DNA of 64,000 bases from Cyathus striatus. Its lineage: Eukaryota > Basidiomycota > Agaricomycetes > Agaricales > Nidulariaceae. The stretch covers positions 3,100,001 through 3,164,000 of the forward strand of contig JAOVFP010000014.1 in the NCBI GenBank assembly GCA_025738555.1, written 5' to 3'. The notes beneath the pieces are model-generated. The model made no database searches. It saw only the letters and a program-made list of their open reading frames with translations, and was not told the DNA's origin. The position numbers and the translations under genes are program-made. Shown here in pieces: positions 36,086 to 46,840 of this stretch; position 1 is the stretch's first letter, and every line of letters begins with the position of its first letter.

Positions 36086-36212
36086 TAGAGGAGTACAAAT
36101 GAAGGCAAATTCGTGATTACATAAGCATAGTCATGAGTGTCATTTCCACTATGAAACAATGCTTGTGACCTGAGAGATAGACTGTGCCCCGGCCTTCTTA
36201 TAGTTATATAAA

Positions 36213-36899
36213 CCGTACGGCTGGCTCATGCCAGCAGAGCCCACTACCTAATAGTACTAAGTATTCTGTAATCAGTGCTTAGTGTTTAGCACTTAAGTAG
36301 TTACAAAACATTTTTAATATTGAATACAACTGTGTAGCTTAAAAAGATAGAATAAATAAACTACTAATTTTCATACATTTAGTGGGCATCCTGCATGGCA
36401 TATACATATAATATAAATCATAGGGCCACCTCAAGCTGGCGGGGCCCATAACCTGTGTAACACGGAATTTCGGCTGTTAAAATCTGTTTAGGAACCAACT
36501 TATTGATCTTTTCAGACTATTATGCAGTTGTCAATTGTATGTATAGCACCATATTAGTTGCCTGTGATACATATAGAAGTGAAATGACTATTTCTTTTTC
36601 ATTACAAATGCATGTACAAGATATTGTAAGTGATAAATCAATCATGTATCTTGCACAGATTCAGCAAAATATTAGTCAGTATACAAGGTGTTGCAATATT
36701 TATTTTTATAATGTTGGCTTTGTTACATATTACTACATCACAATTCATCTAGCCTTATTAAATATCTCTAGCTATATTCCTATTCATCTTGTGATGTTCC
36801 TAGTATCCTATAGGACTGGTACTAACTGACACTCTTTTGTGCTCACTAAATTATACCTAGCTTTGTTCCTGCTCTTCAGTGATCATTGAAACTTTTCTA
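36213..36899. other. Interior of the long-inverted-repeat element, no gene
   Basis: AT-rich DNA. GCCAGCAGAGCCCACTACCT at 36,230 relates to the dispersed AGGTAGTGGGC repeat. A 108-codon frame (36,503-36,829) lacks any family resemblance. Confidence 0.4.
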
Positions 36900-37760
36900 A
36901 TGTTATTCCTACTTGTCTGGTACTTGTCTGGGCTTGAGAATACATGCACAGCTTCATTCCCACTTTCCTGGAGTCTTGGGCTGGTTTAAACTTGCATAAC
37001 TTCATTCCTACTTGTCTAGTACTCTTTTGTGCTTGTTGGAATTTATCTAGTGTCATTTCTACTTGTCTTGTACTTGTCTGGGCTCAAGAAACATGTATAG
37101 CTTCATTCCTACTTGTCTGGAGTCCTGGTCCAGTTTAAACTTTGTTCCTACTTGTCCAGTACTCTTCTGTGCTTGCTAAATCTTATATAGCTTCATTCTT
37201 ATTCATCTTGTACTTGTCTATTCTCATTAAAACAAATCTCCTTCATTCTAACATATCAGGTACTCATCTTTTCATTGTTCTTACTCATCTGAACTCATTG
37301 AATCTTGTCTAACTTCATTCATACTCATCCGATACTTGTCTGTACCCATTGAACATATCTACTTCATTTCTACTCATCTAGTACTCTTCTGAGCTTGTTA
37401 AGACTTGCCTACTTCATTCATATTCATCTGGAACCCTTCTGTGCTTATTAAATCAGATCTAATTCATTCTATTTGTCTGGTACTTGTCTACACTCATTGA
37501 AACATATCTACTTTGTTCTTAATCATTTAATTGTCTTCTAGGCTTGTTAGGACAGACTTATTTAATTCCTATTTGTCTAGAACTCATCTGGGTCTACTAA
37601 ACTATGTCTACTTTGTTAATATCCATCTCAAATACATCAGGTACTTGTTTAAACTTGCTAAAATGTCTGGTATCATTCCCACTCATCTTCACTTGGTACA
37701 GTTGTTTGGCTTCATTGAAACCTTCATTTTTACTTGCTTCAGATATACAGTTGTATATTT
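36900..37760. repeat. Degenerate minisatellite, about 49-bp unit
   Basis: The motif CTTCATTCCTACTTGTCTGG recurs at 36,953, 37,002, 37,051, 37,100, 37,142 and onwards, usually 49 bp apart. Each is followed by TACTTGTCTG(G/T)GCT and (A)AACT(T)ATCTA-type words. The array is diverged and pyrimidine-rich on the + strand. Open frames here are by-products. Confidence 0.8.
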
Positions 37761-37804
37761 TTTTTTATAACCTACAATTATTATAACAAATTCCTAACTT
37801 TACA

Positions 37805-38450
37805 CTAATTAATCTAGCATTGTTTTAGCAATACAAGTATCGTTTTAATGATACCAGCATCGTTTAGACGAATCATGCATCATTCTAAAAATACTGGCAT
37901 TGTTAAGATGAATCCTGCATCATTATAACAATGCTAGGATCATTCCAACGACGCCAGCATCCATAAAATGAATTCTACGTTATTATAACAGTGCTAGGAT
38001 AGTTCTAACGACACCAGCATCGTTAAAATGAATCCTGCATTGTCATAACAGTTCTAGGATAGTTCTAACAATACTGGCGTCGTTAAAATGAATCCTGCAT
38101 CATTATAACGATGCTAGGATAGTTCTAATAATACTAGCACCATTATGACGATGTAAATGATACTGGCGTCATTAAAACAAATTATGCATCATTATAACAG
38201 TGTTAGGATAGTTCTAATGAAACTGGCATCGTTTGAATGGATCCTGCATCTTTATAATGTGTTATTACAATGTAGGATGTGTTTTAATGACACTGGTATC
38301 GTTTGAACAATACTAGCACCATTATAACGATGCAGGACTTATTTTAACAATGCCAGTTTCATTAATATTATCATAGCACCATTATGACGATGCAAACGAT
38401 ACCAGTGCCAATAAACACATCCTACATTGTTATAATGATAGGGTGTGCTG
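37805..38450. repeat. Minisatellite, 60-bp unit
   Basis: From 37,861 units follow at exactly 60 bp for at least five copies. The core is CGTTAAAATGAATCCTGCAT followed by CATTATAACA(G/A)TGCTAGGATAG and TTCTAACGACACCAG(C)AT. The units contain inverted words (CATCGTT / AACGATG). Flanking copies towards 38,450 are more divergent and partly inverted. Confidence 0.85.
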
Positions 38451-38847
38451 TATTTATTAAAGTACATGTTAGAATCTCAGAATACATAGTTTAATCAAGT
38501 CGTTTACCAATTGTTTATGCAATTAAATATGTAAGCAACATGTAAGTATATATAACTATGATATAGTACATTCACATTAAATTTAAATATAAGATAACCC
38601 TCGGGTTACCCGCAACCCATAGGGTTCAGACGAGTATGGGTACGAGTGTGGGTCAGGCTCAAAACACCCACAGGTTACCCGTGCACTTCCTATTATTGTC
38701 AGGTCAGCTTTAAAATACCTATTATTATCTTGTTCTATATTTACTATGTGCACTATTCAAGAGGTCCTGAGTTCAATCCTCGTTGCTAACCTCACTACCA
38801 CCCAACCATAACTCATTGGTAATATATAGATACCTACTTACAATATA
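38451..38847. other. AT-rich DNA, no gene
   Basis: It includes an imperfect repeat of GGGTTACCCG-type words (38,602-38,680). Nothing else was recognised. Confidence 0.4.
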
Positions 38848-39345
38848 TAACTATAAGGCCAAGGCACAGTCTATCTCTCAGGTCACGAGCATTGTTTCCA
38901 CTATGGAAACGATGCTCGTGACTATGCTTACATAATCACGAATTTGCCTTCATTTGTACTCCTCTAGCTATTAGTAAGTTGCTACTGAATTTCATGACCT
39001 GAGCACACATATCTAGGCAAAGGCTTAAGTGATCTGCTGAGCAGCCAACGCTTGGAGCACAAAATATTTTGATGCTTCTGAGCATGGTGCTCCGGGTTTC
39101 CATAAAAAAGTAGCGCTGACGTCAAAAGATGTAGCGTGGGTACCAAATAAAAGTGCACTTGTGCAGCCATATACTATCACTTGATGGGTGTTGCAAACAT
39201 TTTTAGATGTGACATCATGCATATACTGTTTGAAAGGTATGCTTCTCATCTTGTAGAATATCTAATTTTTTTTGTGGAAATATGATGTCTTTGAAGTGCA
39301 AACTGCCCTCTGCTGAAGGGTCTTATCTCATGGGGTCCTTCCTGC

Positions 39346-41059
39346 TAGTGTTGCCACGGCTCAGCTCAAAGCTGCTAGCCGAATGAGCCGAGCCGAAAAT
39401 TAGCTGAGCTGAGCTTCTAATTTGGCTACAGCTATTTTTTGAGTGGCTCTCATTTTAGCTGGCTTAGCTGAGGCTCGAGCCCTTGAGCCGAACAATATTT
39501 TCAATATATTATTTACTGACATGTATTACAGTAAACATACACTTTCTCAACACTTTCTTAGAATAAAAGTCGAGAAAATGACTTCCATAAACCTTCTATA
39601 CAATTATGTATTTGAACAAAACTGATACAGCATTTCTTTAATGTGAAACACACAACTTTAACTTGAAGGTCACTTGAAAGCATGCTGTAGTCATGGATCT
39701 AGAATCTTTGATTTGACATTACTGAACAGATAATACACATATATCCTCTAATTTTATTTTATAGACATTTCCTTGCATCAAACTAACACATTATCTCTGC
39801 ATTCCAGAGTTAGGGAGTACATTGACATTAACTAGAACCTGTTGTAATCTGCTAATGATTGCAGCATTGGTGTATTCCTATGAATACATGGAGTAAGTAC
39901 ACCTATGTAAGAATAAAACATACCTCATTGTATTTAGCCTTGAAATGAATACAACATTGAGAATTGAGTGTTTGCATCATAGCATGTATGTTAAGTTGAG
40001 TCTTCAAAGCATAAGTCAATCAAGAGCAAGTGTTGAACAAGTCATGTGCTACTGCCAATTGGACTATCCAATGATATTCTGCAATCAACAATACTAGATA
40101 CAGTAGTCTAGTACTTAAGTAGCGAGTAGATATGTAAATATACTTATGTACCCTTTTTAGCAACAGTACAAGACTTAGCACTTGGCCTTAAGTTGAGTCT
40201 GGTTCTTACAGTCATGCTGTTTAAGAGGTTGAAAAAGGATTGGATTTATGTGTCTATCTAGTAACATTTATATACCTTTTGTACTACCTATTGCTAGAGT
40301 GTTCTCAATACATCTTCTAGGATGTAGCTATCTAAAGTATCTTCTATAATATTCTACTACTGCTACTGGAACATTCTCAATGGTTCAGGTCAGTTGTAGA
40401 TACTTTGAGAGCACCTTTTACTGTTATGTGAGTCCAGAGCAACCCATACTTGGTGATCTCGGACTTTCCTATTTAAATGCTTCTTACTCCTTAGATATTT
40501 AATTGATAAGATTGAATCGGATTGAGTGGTACAGCCATGAAGTGATGAAATGACGAGATACAGAGATGAAAGGATAAGGAAAAGAAGAGAAAGGGCAAGG
40601 AAATATGTTAACTCTATGAATAGTTGAATATCCATAACAGAACCTAACTTCTTGATAAATCCAAAATAATCAATGAGGCAGCATGCACACCTTCGTGACA
40701 TGTGGACATGTGACAATGATGTGACATAAGCATATTGTCACATCACTTGGTTGACAGGACCTTGCATAGTTTGTCTGTGCTGCTTTTCTTATAAGAATCA
40801 ATGGAAATAACTAATAATAGCACAGCTCAGTGAGCATCTATAATATTATGTACTGTATTTGTTATTTTAAAAAATCTAAAAAGTGACAAACATAATATTT
40901 ACAGAGATTATGCAAAAATCTATATCTGAGCCGTTGGCTAGCCACGAGCCAGCCGAGCCGAGCTGCAAATTTCGGCTTTTTAGAGCTCGCAAAGCCGAAA
41001 GTAGCTAAGCCGAGGATGAGCCGAGCCGAGCTGAACCTAGCTGAGCCGTGGCAACACTA
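39346..41059. mobile_element. hAT-like non-autonomous transposon with 8-bp target duplication
   Basis: Ends are TAGTGTTGCCACGGCTCAGC and its inverse GCTGAGCCGTGGCAACACTA. The 8 bases CTTCCTGC occur at 39,338-39,345 and 41,060-41,067. Subterminal regions are packed with GCCGAGC / GCTCGGC words, as in many hAT elements. No transposase is present. A second element (39,841-40,638) is nested inside. Confidence 0.88.
39841..40638. mobile_element. Unclassified 798-bp terminal-inverted-repeat element, 7-bp target duplication (copy 1)
   Basis: It starts GTTGTAATCTGC and ends TTGAATATCCATAAC (inverse GTTATGGATA). AGAACCT flanks it at 39,834-39,840 and 40,639-40,645. The whole length aligns in inverse orientation with 46,841-48,169. 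The ends are short and imperfect (GTTRTRRAT). No gene was recognised. Confidence 0.8.
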
Positions 41060-41162
41060 CTTCCTGCCAATTTCGTCACACATGGTCACACTTAGCCTTG
41101 TACATTTATAAAGGGTTTTGCACTTCGCTTCAACTGCGCTTGCACTTTGCGAAGTGATTGAC

Positions 41163-42652
41163 TATGGAAAGCTTAACAACCACGCTCAATCCCATCAGAT
41201 GGAATTGAGTTCCGACATATCGGCTTCTCCGGATCTTCGCTTAGCGCTTATGTAAGCTACTGTGTAAACCCATACCATATGATTACAGAGAACGAAACGA
41301 GAACGTGCAGTGAACATCTGGCGAACATTGAGCGCATGAGTATGAATACCTACATTTTTCTGCACGGTGCATGTGGACTGTCAATACAACTCATAGTGAG
41401 CATGAGTGTGAGTTACACATTAAATTTTTATGGAAACCAGTAAAGTTGGGCGGTCTAGTACCACATGCGCAAGAACGTGCATCATGATTTACGACACACC
41501 GGACACTGTCGCTGATTATAAAACACAATTATGTATGCATTTGTTGACAAACTAGTGTCACGTCTTGAATCCAAATGTATGGAATGAGGTATTCATAATA
41601 CAAGGATGAAAGCCACATCAGAATAAATCTGTTGTATGCCAGACCTTGGTTTATTCAATAGTATTCATAAGTAATTCTCTTCCTTTTCACTCTGTGAATA
41701 TTGCTGTTATTATGCATCAAGTTACAGTTAATTTAACTAAACATACCTGAGTCAAGTTGTATACTAGCCATTGACTAGTCATCAACTGATACAATGTTGG
41801 CGCCACCGCCATCGCCGTAATTTTTTCCTATTGCTGTTGGTTGTAAAGGTGGCAGAGAACTTGGCTCCTAGGCGGGGATATTAAACGCGATTCAGTCGAA
41901 CGTCTGCTCAGCCTTATGTGACATGCTAAGTTAAACGGAATAGTACTTAGTGTAATATATTGTTGTTTGAGAACGTGACGACCTGTGGAATAAAGTAAGG
42001 ACTGTGATTTGCGAGTGAAAAGATGATAGGGTGGGAATTAAGACAGTGAATGGCAAGAAAAAACTTGATATAGATTAACTGAGGCAAAAACGACAGTTAT
42101 GACCTCAATAAGTGGGAGATAAATATACTGGCTTTGTCCATAAGCTAGACACGTGTTTGTATACATAGAAAAAAGTATAGTACTATTAGTACATAGTATT
42201 ACATTATTTATCTTGGATAAGTTTTTAGACATAAATCTAATGATTTGGAACTGTAATATAAACGAAAGCTGCTCAGAGTAAGAAAGCAATGGCTTGCCAC
42301 TCGATATGGAAAAAGATAAAAATGAAAGAGGAATTTCGGAATGAGGCCAGGAGACGGTAACTACTAACTGCGTGATTGCGGACTTAAAAATGATGATTTT
42401 TGTTGCACTTCACTACTCGTTGATTTAAAATTCTATATCAGAGAGCTGATTCTCATAACTTGAAATGTGTTATATTAGTTTTTATCTTGCAATTTACGAT
42501 TTATGAAGTCGAAATATACTATGGAGTTTATACAATTCACTGAGTGCAAGCGAACAACGTAATCGGAAGTCGTAACTAACGAGCCGACATTGCCGAACGT
42601 CGGATCTTAATTTTATTTGATGGATTTGAGCGTGGTTGTTAGGCTTTCCATA
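41163..42652. mobile_element. Non-autonomous member of the 6-bp-target family (copy II, 1,490 bp)
   Basis: Ends TATGGAAAGCTTAACAACC and inverse AGGCTTTCCATA match the DDE element at 3,140-5,261. ATTGAC flanks it at 41,157-41,162 and 42,653-42,658. The subterminal palindrome CATCAGATGG and the ATTGAGTTCCGACATATCGG region are shared with copy I, here with CpGs intact. No DDE coding sequence remains. Confidence 0.85.
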
Positions 42653-43053
42653 ATTGACAACATCGTGACAGCCTATATCTGTTCTCTTTGTCACGCTTGC
42701 ACATATTTCGTACTTATATACCGTAACTCCACAGACACAATCAAAATTTGTGCACAGAATAGTTTATATATGTATGTAAATGGTATTTCTAAGATATGAT
42801 GGTGTGTGATTGATTTATCGCTGCGTTATTAACTGTAAAGTATGAATAATCAGTAAATTTCGGTGTAATTGGTACATATCAGTTGTCTAAGCTCGGAATT
42901 GTATGAAATAAAACATAGAATCTTAAATACCAAATGTAAATACATCTATATGCCAATTTTAAATTTTATCGGGCCAGCCGATGTGTTAAAAAGTTGCATT
43001 TTGCAACACCCCATGACCTTGCATCACTCATCAAATGATAGTATGCATTCGTT

Positions 43054-43437
43054 CACTTCTGGTACTTAAACTAAGTTTTAGTCCTTACTAGTAGGTTGTC
43101 AGTGGTCACACACAAAGGGGTGTTCTCATAATTTGGTTACTACAGACCAGTATGATGTGAGTGCTAAACAAGTGTAACGAGCATAACCACAGCACATGCA
43201 AACAATGTCTGGTTGGATTCGAGACTTCGAGAAGGGGAAAGAGCGGGAGGCAAGGGAAGCGGACATTGGTTGGGCAGTGGGTGGATGACAACAGAGAGAT
43301 CGTCGCTTTCGGGCTTTGTCCTAGAAAAAATTTCTCACCGCTTGAGTCGCCTTACAGCCGCTTCGTCTTTCTGATGCAGTGGTATATAAGAGTTTATACA
43401 TTCATCACTGAGTGCTTATTCGCTGATAAATAAAGCA
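43054..43437. other. GH16-2 3' side of the duplicated unit
   Basis: Collinear with 14,980-15,098 and 16,145-16,429 at unit 1, without the TA element that interrupts unit 1. Probable 3' flank and terminator region of GH16-2. AATAAAGCAT just beyond the stop (43,429) is on the sense-opposite strand, so no poly(A) signal is assigned. Confidence 0.5.
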
Positions 43438-45284
43438 TTAATTGTCCTGATAATCGGTTTCTTCATCCTCGTGATAAGTTGGCGGTGGTGTTCCCCCTGC
43501 CACAGATTCCGTAACCTCGGCTAGCCGCCTCCTCAGCATGTTATTCTCCTCCAGTAAATCCGCTACTTCCACTGGGGCAGGGGCGGCAACGGCTGACGGT
43601 GGATGAGTCTTTTCCTCAGTTACACCCAACCCCGCAGAGTTAGAGTCCACAGCTCTCTCCCCAATAGGTGATTTCGGTCGTGGTGGTGCATGCATAGGAG
43701 TGTGCAGCACACCAATATTACCCCGCTGCGTACTGAAAAATGGCACAGGAAACGGTGATCCCCCCTCCGATTTAGGGATATTTTTCCGCTTATTGTAGAC
43801 TAATACAGCTGCCACGACAATGGTAAGGAAGCCACATACACTGCTTATAATAATCCCTATTGTCACGCCCTTGTGTTTGTTAGTGTTCAATTCTTTTCCT
43901 ATGGTACTAGTTGTCGTAGCAGTAGCACTACTGGTCATGGTGCTCATCGATGTGCTGCTGGCATTGAATACTTGGACGGATCCTATTTCAAAATATGCGT
44001 CCGTAAAATTGGAGCCGTTTCCCCACACGCCGCATTCGTCGTGTCCACACGTCTCGGCAAATGATGAGGGGTTGGAAGTCAAAACTAACCATAAGTAAGC
44101 GCTGGCGAGAACAATATACACTCACCGGTACAAAGCGCAATACCAATAACAAGGGACTGAGGCAAAAAAACATGACTGAGGTCTCCAGATCCGCAAATGG
44201 AAGCTGGCCAATTTGCTACCGGAATACCAATATCTGGCGTGTTAATAGTGGGGGAGTTTAAAATGGAAGGTGGGATGTCGTTTCGGGGAAAGAACCATAT
44301 GCTACAAATACCCAGTGATATGAGTAAAAAAGTATTTGCGCAAATTGGTCTTACGAAATTCCGGTGGAAGCAAGTTCGGTAATATATACACCACCCCTCC
44401 CGTTATTAAATTCCGAGCCATGCGACGGAAAAGCAGCATTCGTAGTGGCACACCCTTCAAGTATATTTCTGCAATCCGTCGTGTTAACAATCGAAGCTTG
44501 ATTTTGGTGTGGGTTCGAGCTAGATGCATTACACTTTTCCGCAGTGTACAACCTCATTTGGCTTGATACATCTTTATTTAGTGCCTTATACGTATTGATT
44601 CCGCTGAAATTAAAATATTAAAAAAATACAGAGCGACGAACAAAAATACTCGCCCGCCTTTAGGCCAATTACCACCGACTTGCGTCGGAGCCATCGACCG
44701 ACTTGAAATGTCAGTATAAATATAGGGCTTCCAAGACTGAGTCTTTGCACAACGTACAACATTGGCTGTACACCGCACTGGAGCATGAAATGTCAGTGTT
44801 GGTATCATATATACAAGAACAAACCTACTCCGTATGGTGCATGGAAGATGTCAATAATCCAAACGCTTCCAATAGGAAAAGTAGCTTTTGTCACTATTTT
44901 GACTGAGTTCCTCCCACTACCTTCTGCATGGGGAACGTAGGTGGTATTATCTACTCGTAGAAATGTGTGACCAGTAGCGTTATCAGCGGACATTAAAAGT
45001 TGCCCATTTGAGTAGCTATGTGGAATCAGCACAAGCTGAACAAAATAATGGAATTCTCGTACATCTGGGCTCCGCCACTGTCTGGATCATCTATATCAGT
45101 CTGTTTTTAGCAGTGGTGAATTAATGATCTCAACAGAAAGAAAAATACACTCATCGGAGAATTCCCAGTCCTCCAAGAAACCATTACCGAAAAGACCATG
45201 ACCTGAAGAATTTTGCACAAGCTCATACATTGCGGCGGAAACCAAGCCTGGAAGCAGTGTAAAGAATGCAGGCAGCCAAAGCAT
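43438..45284 (-). CDS. GH16-2: membrane-anchored GH16-like protein lacking the catalytic motif
   Basis: This is the second copy of GH16-1 with the same exon plan: MLWLPAFFTLLPGLVSAAMY signal region, HTFLRVDNTTYV, GRNSVKIVTK, GSVWIIDIFHAPYG, the 20-base exon CGVQPMF, RSMAPTQVGGNWPKGG, GINTY, FNNGRGGVYITEL and a GH16 C-terminal strand region. A Ser/Thr stalk, a membrane helix (GVTIGIIISSVCGFLTIVV), a proline-rich tail and the LLEENNMLRRRLAEV coiled coil follow. The join WPKGG-GINTY again uses a GC-AG intron (donor GCGAGT at 44,651) and again skips E-I-D-I-x-E. The deletion is thus shared by both copies and the frame is kept, so it predates the duplication. Differences from GH16-1 are scattered through coding and upstream DNA. 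The exon 1-2 join is unresolved. The most likely role is surface glucan binding or sensing, which is inference. Confidence 0.78.
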
Positions 45285-46833
45285 GTCGACAGAGAATTTG
45301 AACTATAGTTGGCACAAACATCTTAGATTATAAGTGAATGACCAAGACACGGAAGCTGTTTGGAAACATACAGTTACGAAAACTTATGTACAGCCATCCC
45401 CGCTGATGAACCATGAGAACAAAAAAGTAACAAAGATGTCTTTCAATGATGATCAACATCTCGCTATTCATTAGTTTTAATAGCAGATCACTTCTGGTGA
45501 CCATTAACTACTGTGCTTATCCATTAGGGAGAAGACACGGGGTCTATTTTTACGTAGAATCGAAATACTTCTATTTGTGCGCTTGATACTCTCGTCGGAC
45601 TCGTAGGCCACCTGGTCCACACTTCCATCATCTTTGATTGTTTTTCCAGTTTAATTGAACGTATGTATATATATCGACTCCGACACGCCAAGCCTATGTA
45701 TCAATCAGTTTCCGTCTGTCATTCATATCATTACGGAACTGTCACCGGTAATTATTACAATTGTTCCTGGATAATAAGCACTTAAACACTATGTCACTGC
45801 AAGTAAGACATTAATATAATTGACTTTATAGCATCGTAGTCTACGACGGGTCGCCATCATGTTACCTTCCATACCCTCTTTAGAGTGGAAGCATTTTGTG
45901 ATAACAGAAATAGAGCAGATGGAAGAGGTATTCTATTAGCGAAGGTATCAGAGCTGATGATCAAGAGAGATTCTATATCTGATATGATACAGAGAAGTTG
46001 TGTTATCAAGTAATTATTTACGATATGTACCGCTTCCGACCCCACCCGCTGGAGAGTTACTAGCCAGTGGCGAATATACTTTCGCAATTAAGTCGTAAAA
46101 GGGGCATAGGTATCATCGATACTGGATACATAAAAAAGGTAAGCGCACTATAAGCAATGTTGTGCGTTCCAAAAAGACCATAAAGCGAAATCACTGTACA
46201 ATCTCACCGCGACTCAGAGGTATTTTAGCAAATTACATACGCAATAGTGAAGAGCACTCAAACCGGTATGCACTGATACTTACAACGGAAACCATCAATA
46301 GCAAATCACTAGCACAACATAGCGGTAATTGACTTCTGGTTCTGCAGACTGTCGCTTGTTATTACCTTGCCATTAGTCTGAAATGAAGTATGGTAAGAAT
46401 CTACCACACCTCAGACAGGGTAAAATCGAGGAAGGGTAAATATGGTACAAACATATTTAGTTAAAATTTAGAATATGGCACTAAATATATTTGCCACACA
46501 TATTTATAAACAATGTCAGAAAGGGAGCGTGGATTGGTTTATTGTACAGATAATAAAGCAGATTCAAAGTATGTGACGTGAAAATATCCTTACCGAAAAA
46601 TTTCCAATAGGCTAACAATGGATATGGGACTGGCATATTCATAATCGGTTTGAACAATCGGGACATGGAGCAAATGCTCATTTCAACTTACAATATGGAC
46701 ATAAATCTGACACAATAACAAATTTTGATCATTATTGTAATTGTTAACAAAATCTGTTTGTACCATATTTACCTTACCCAGATTCAACCTTGTCTGAGGT
46801 GCCAACAAAGTTCGATTACATGTAAGAGCTATG
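45285..46833 (-). promoter_or_regulatory. Duplicated upstream region of GH16-2
   Basis: Collinear with 18,298-19,985. It carries the empty sites of both the 157-bp MITE (about 45,606) and the 10.6-kb composite element (CGATTACAT at 46,813). No gene was found and no core promoter was identified. Confidence 0.4.
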
Positions 46834-46840
46834 TATCGCT

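Larger units (their letters stand above)
34761..39103. mobile_element. Long-inverted-repeat DNA element with 8-bp target duplication
   Basis: The ends are ATGGAAACCCGGAGCATCAT and its inverted counterpart at 39,084-39,103. AAAAAAGT is repeated at 34,753-34,760 and 39,104-39,111, within the junction DNA that is uninterrupted in fragment 1 (14,871). The inverted repeats are unusually long, about 255 bp. The right arm is 38,848-39,103. The left arm is 34,761-34,899 and, after a nested TA element, 36,088-36,212. The arm itself contains the palindrome ACGAGCATTGTTTCC/GGAAACGATGCTCGT at 38,888. The interior has no gene but two minisatellites. An 8-bp duplication suggests hAT-like or KDZ-like mobilisation, but no transposase is present to decide. 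Confidence 0.82.
39174..43041. mobile_element. TA-target element with CTATCA ends, host of two nested elements
   Basis: The left end is CTATCACTTGATGGGTG and the right end, reversed, CTATCATTTGATGAGTG. TA flanks it at 39,172-39,173 and 43,042-43,043. It sits between the junction DNA (GTGCAGCCATATA) and the GH16-2 side (CACTTCTGGTACTTAAA), which are adjacent in the first unit at about 14,935-14,990. Removing the nested hAT-like element (39,346-41,059) and the 6-bp-target element (41,163-42,652) leaves roughly 650 bp without a gene, a MITE-like size. Confidence 0.75.

Noticed and set aside
37861..38130. Regularly spaced 60-bp repeats resembling a CRISPR array
   Set aside because: Units are contiguous and degenerate without unique spacers, and the genome is eukaryotic. 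It is a minisatellite.
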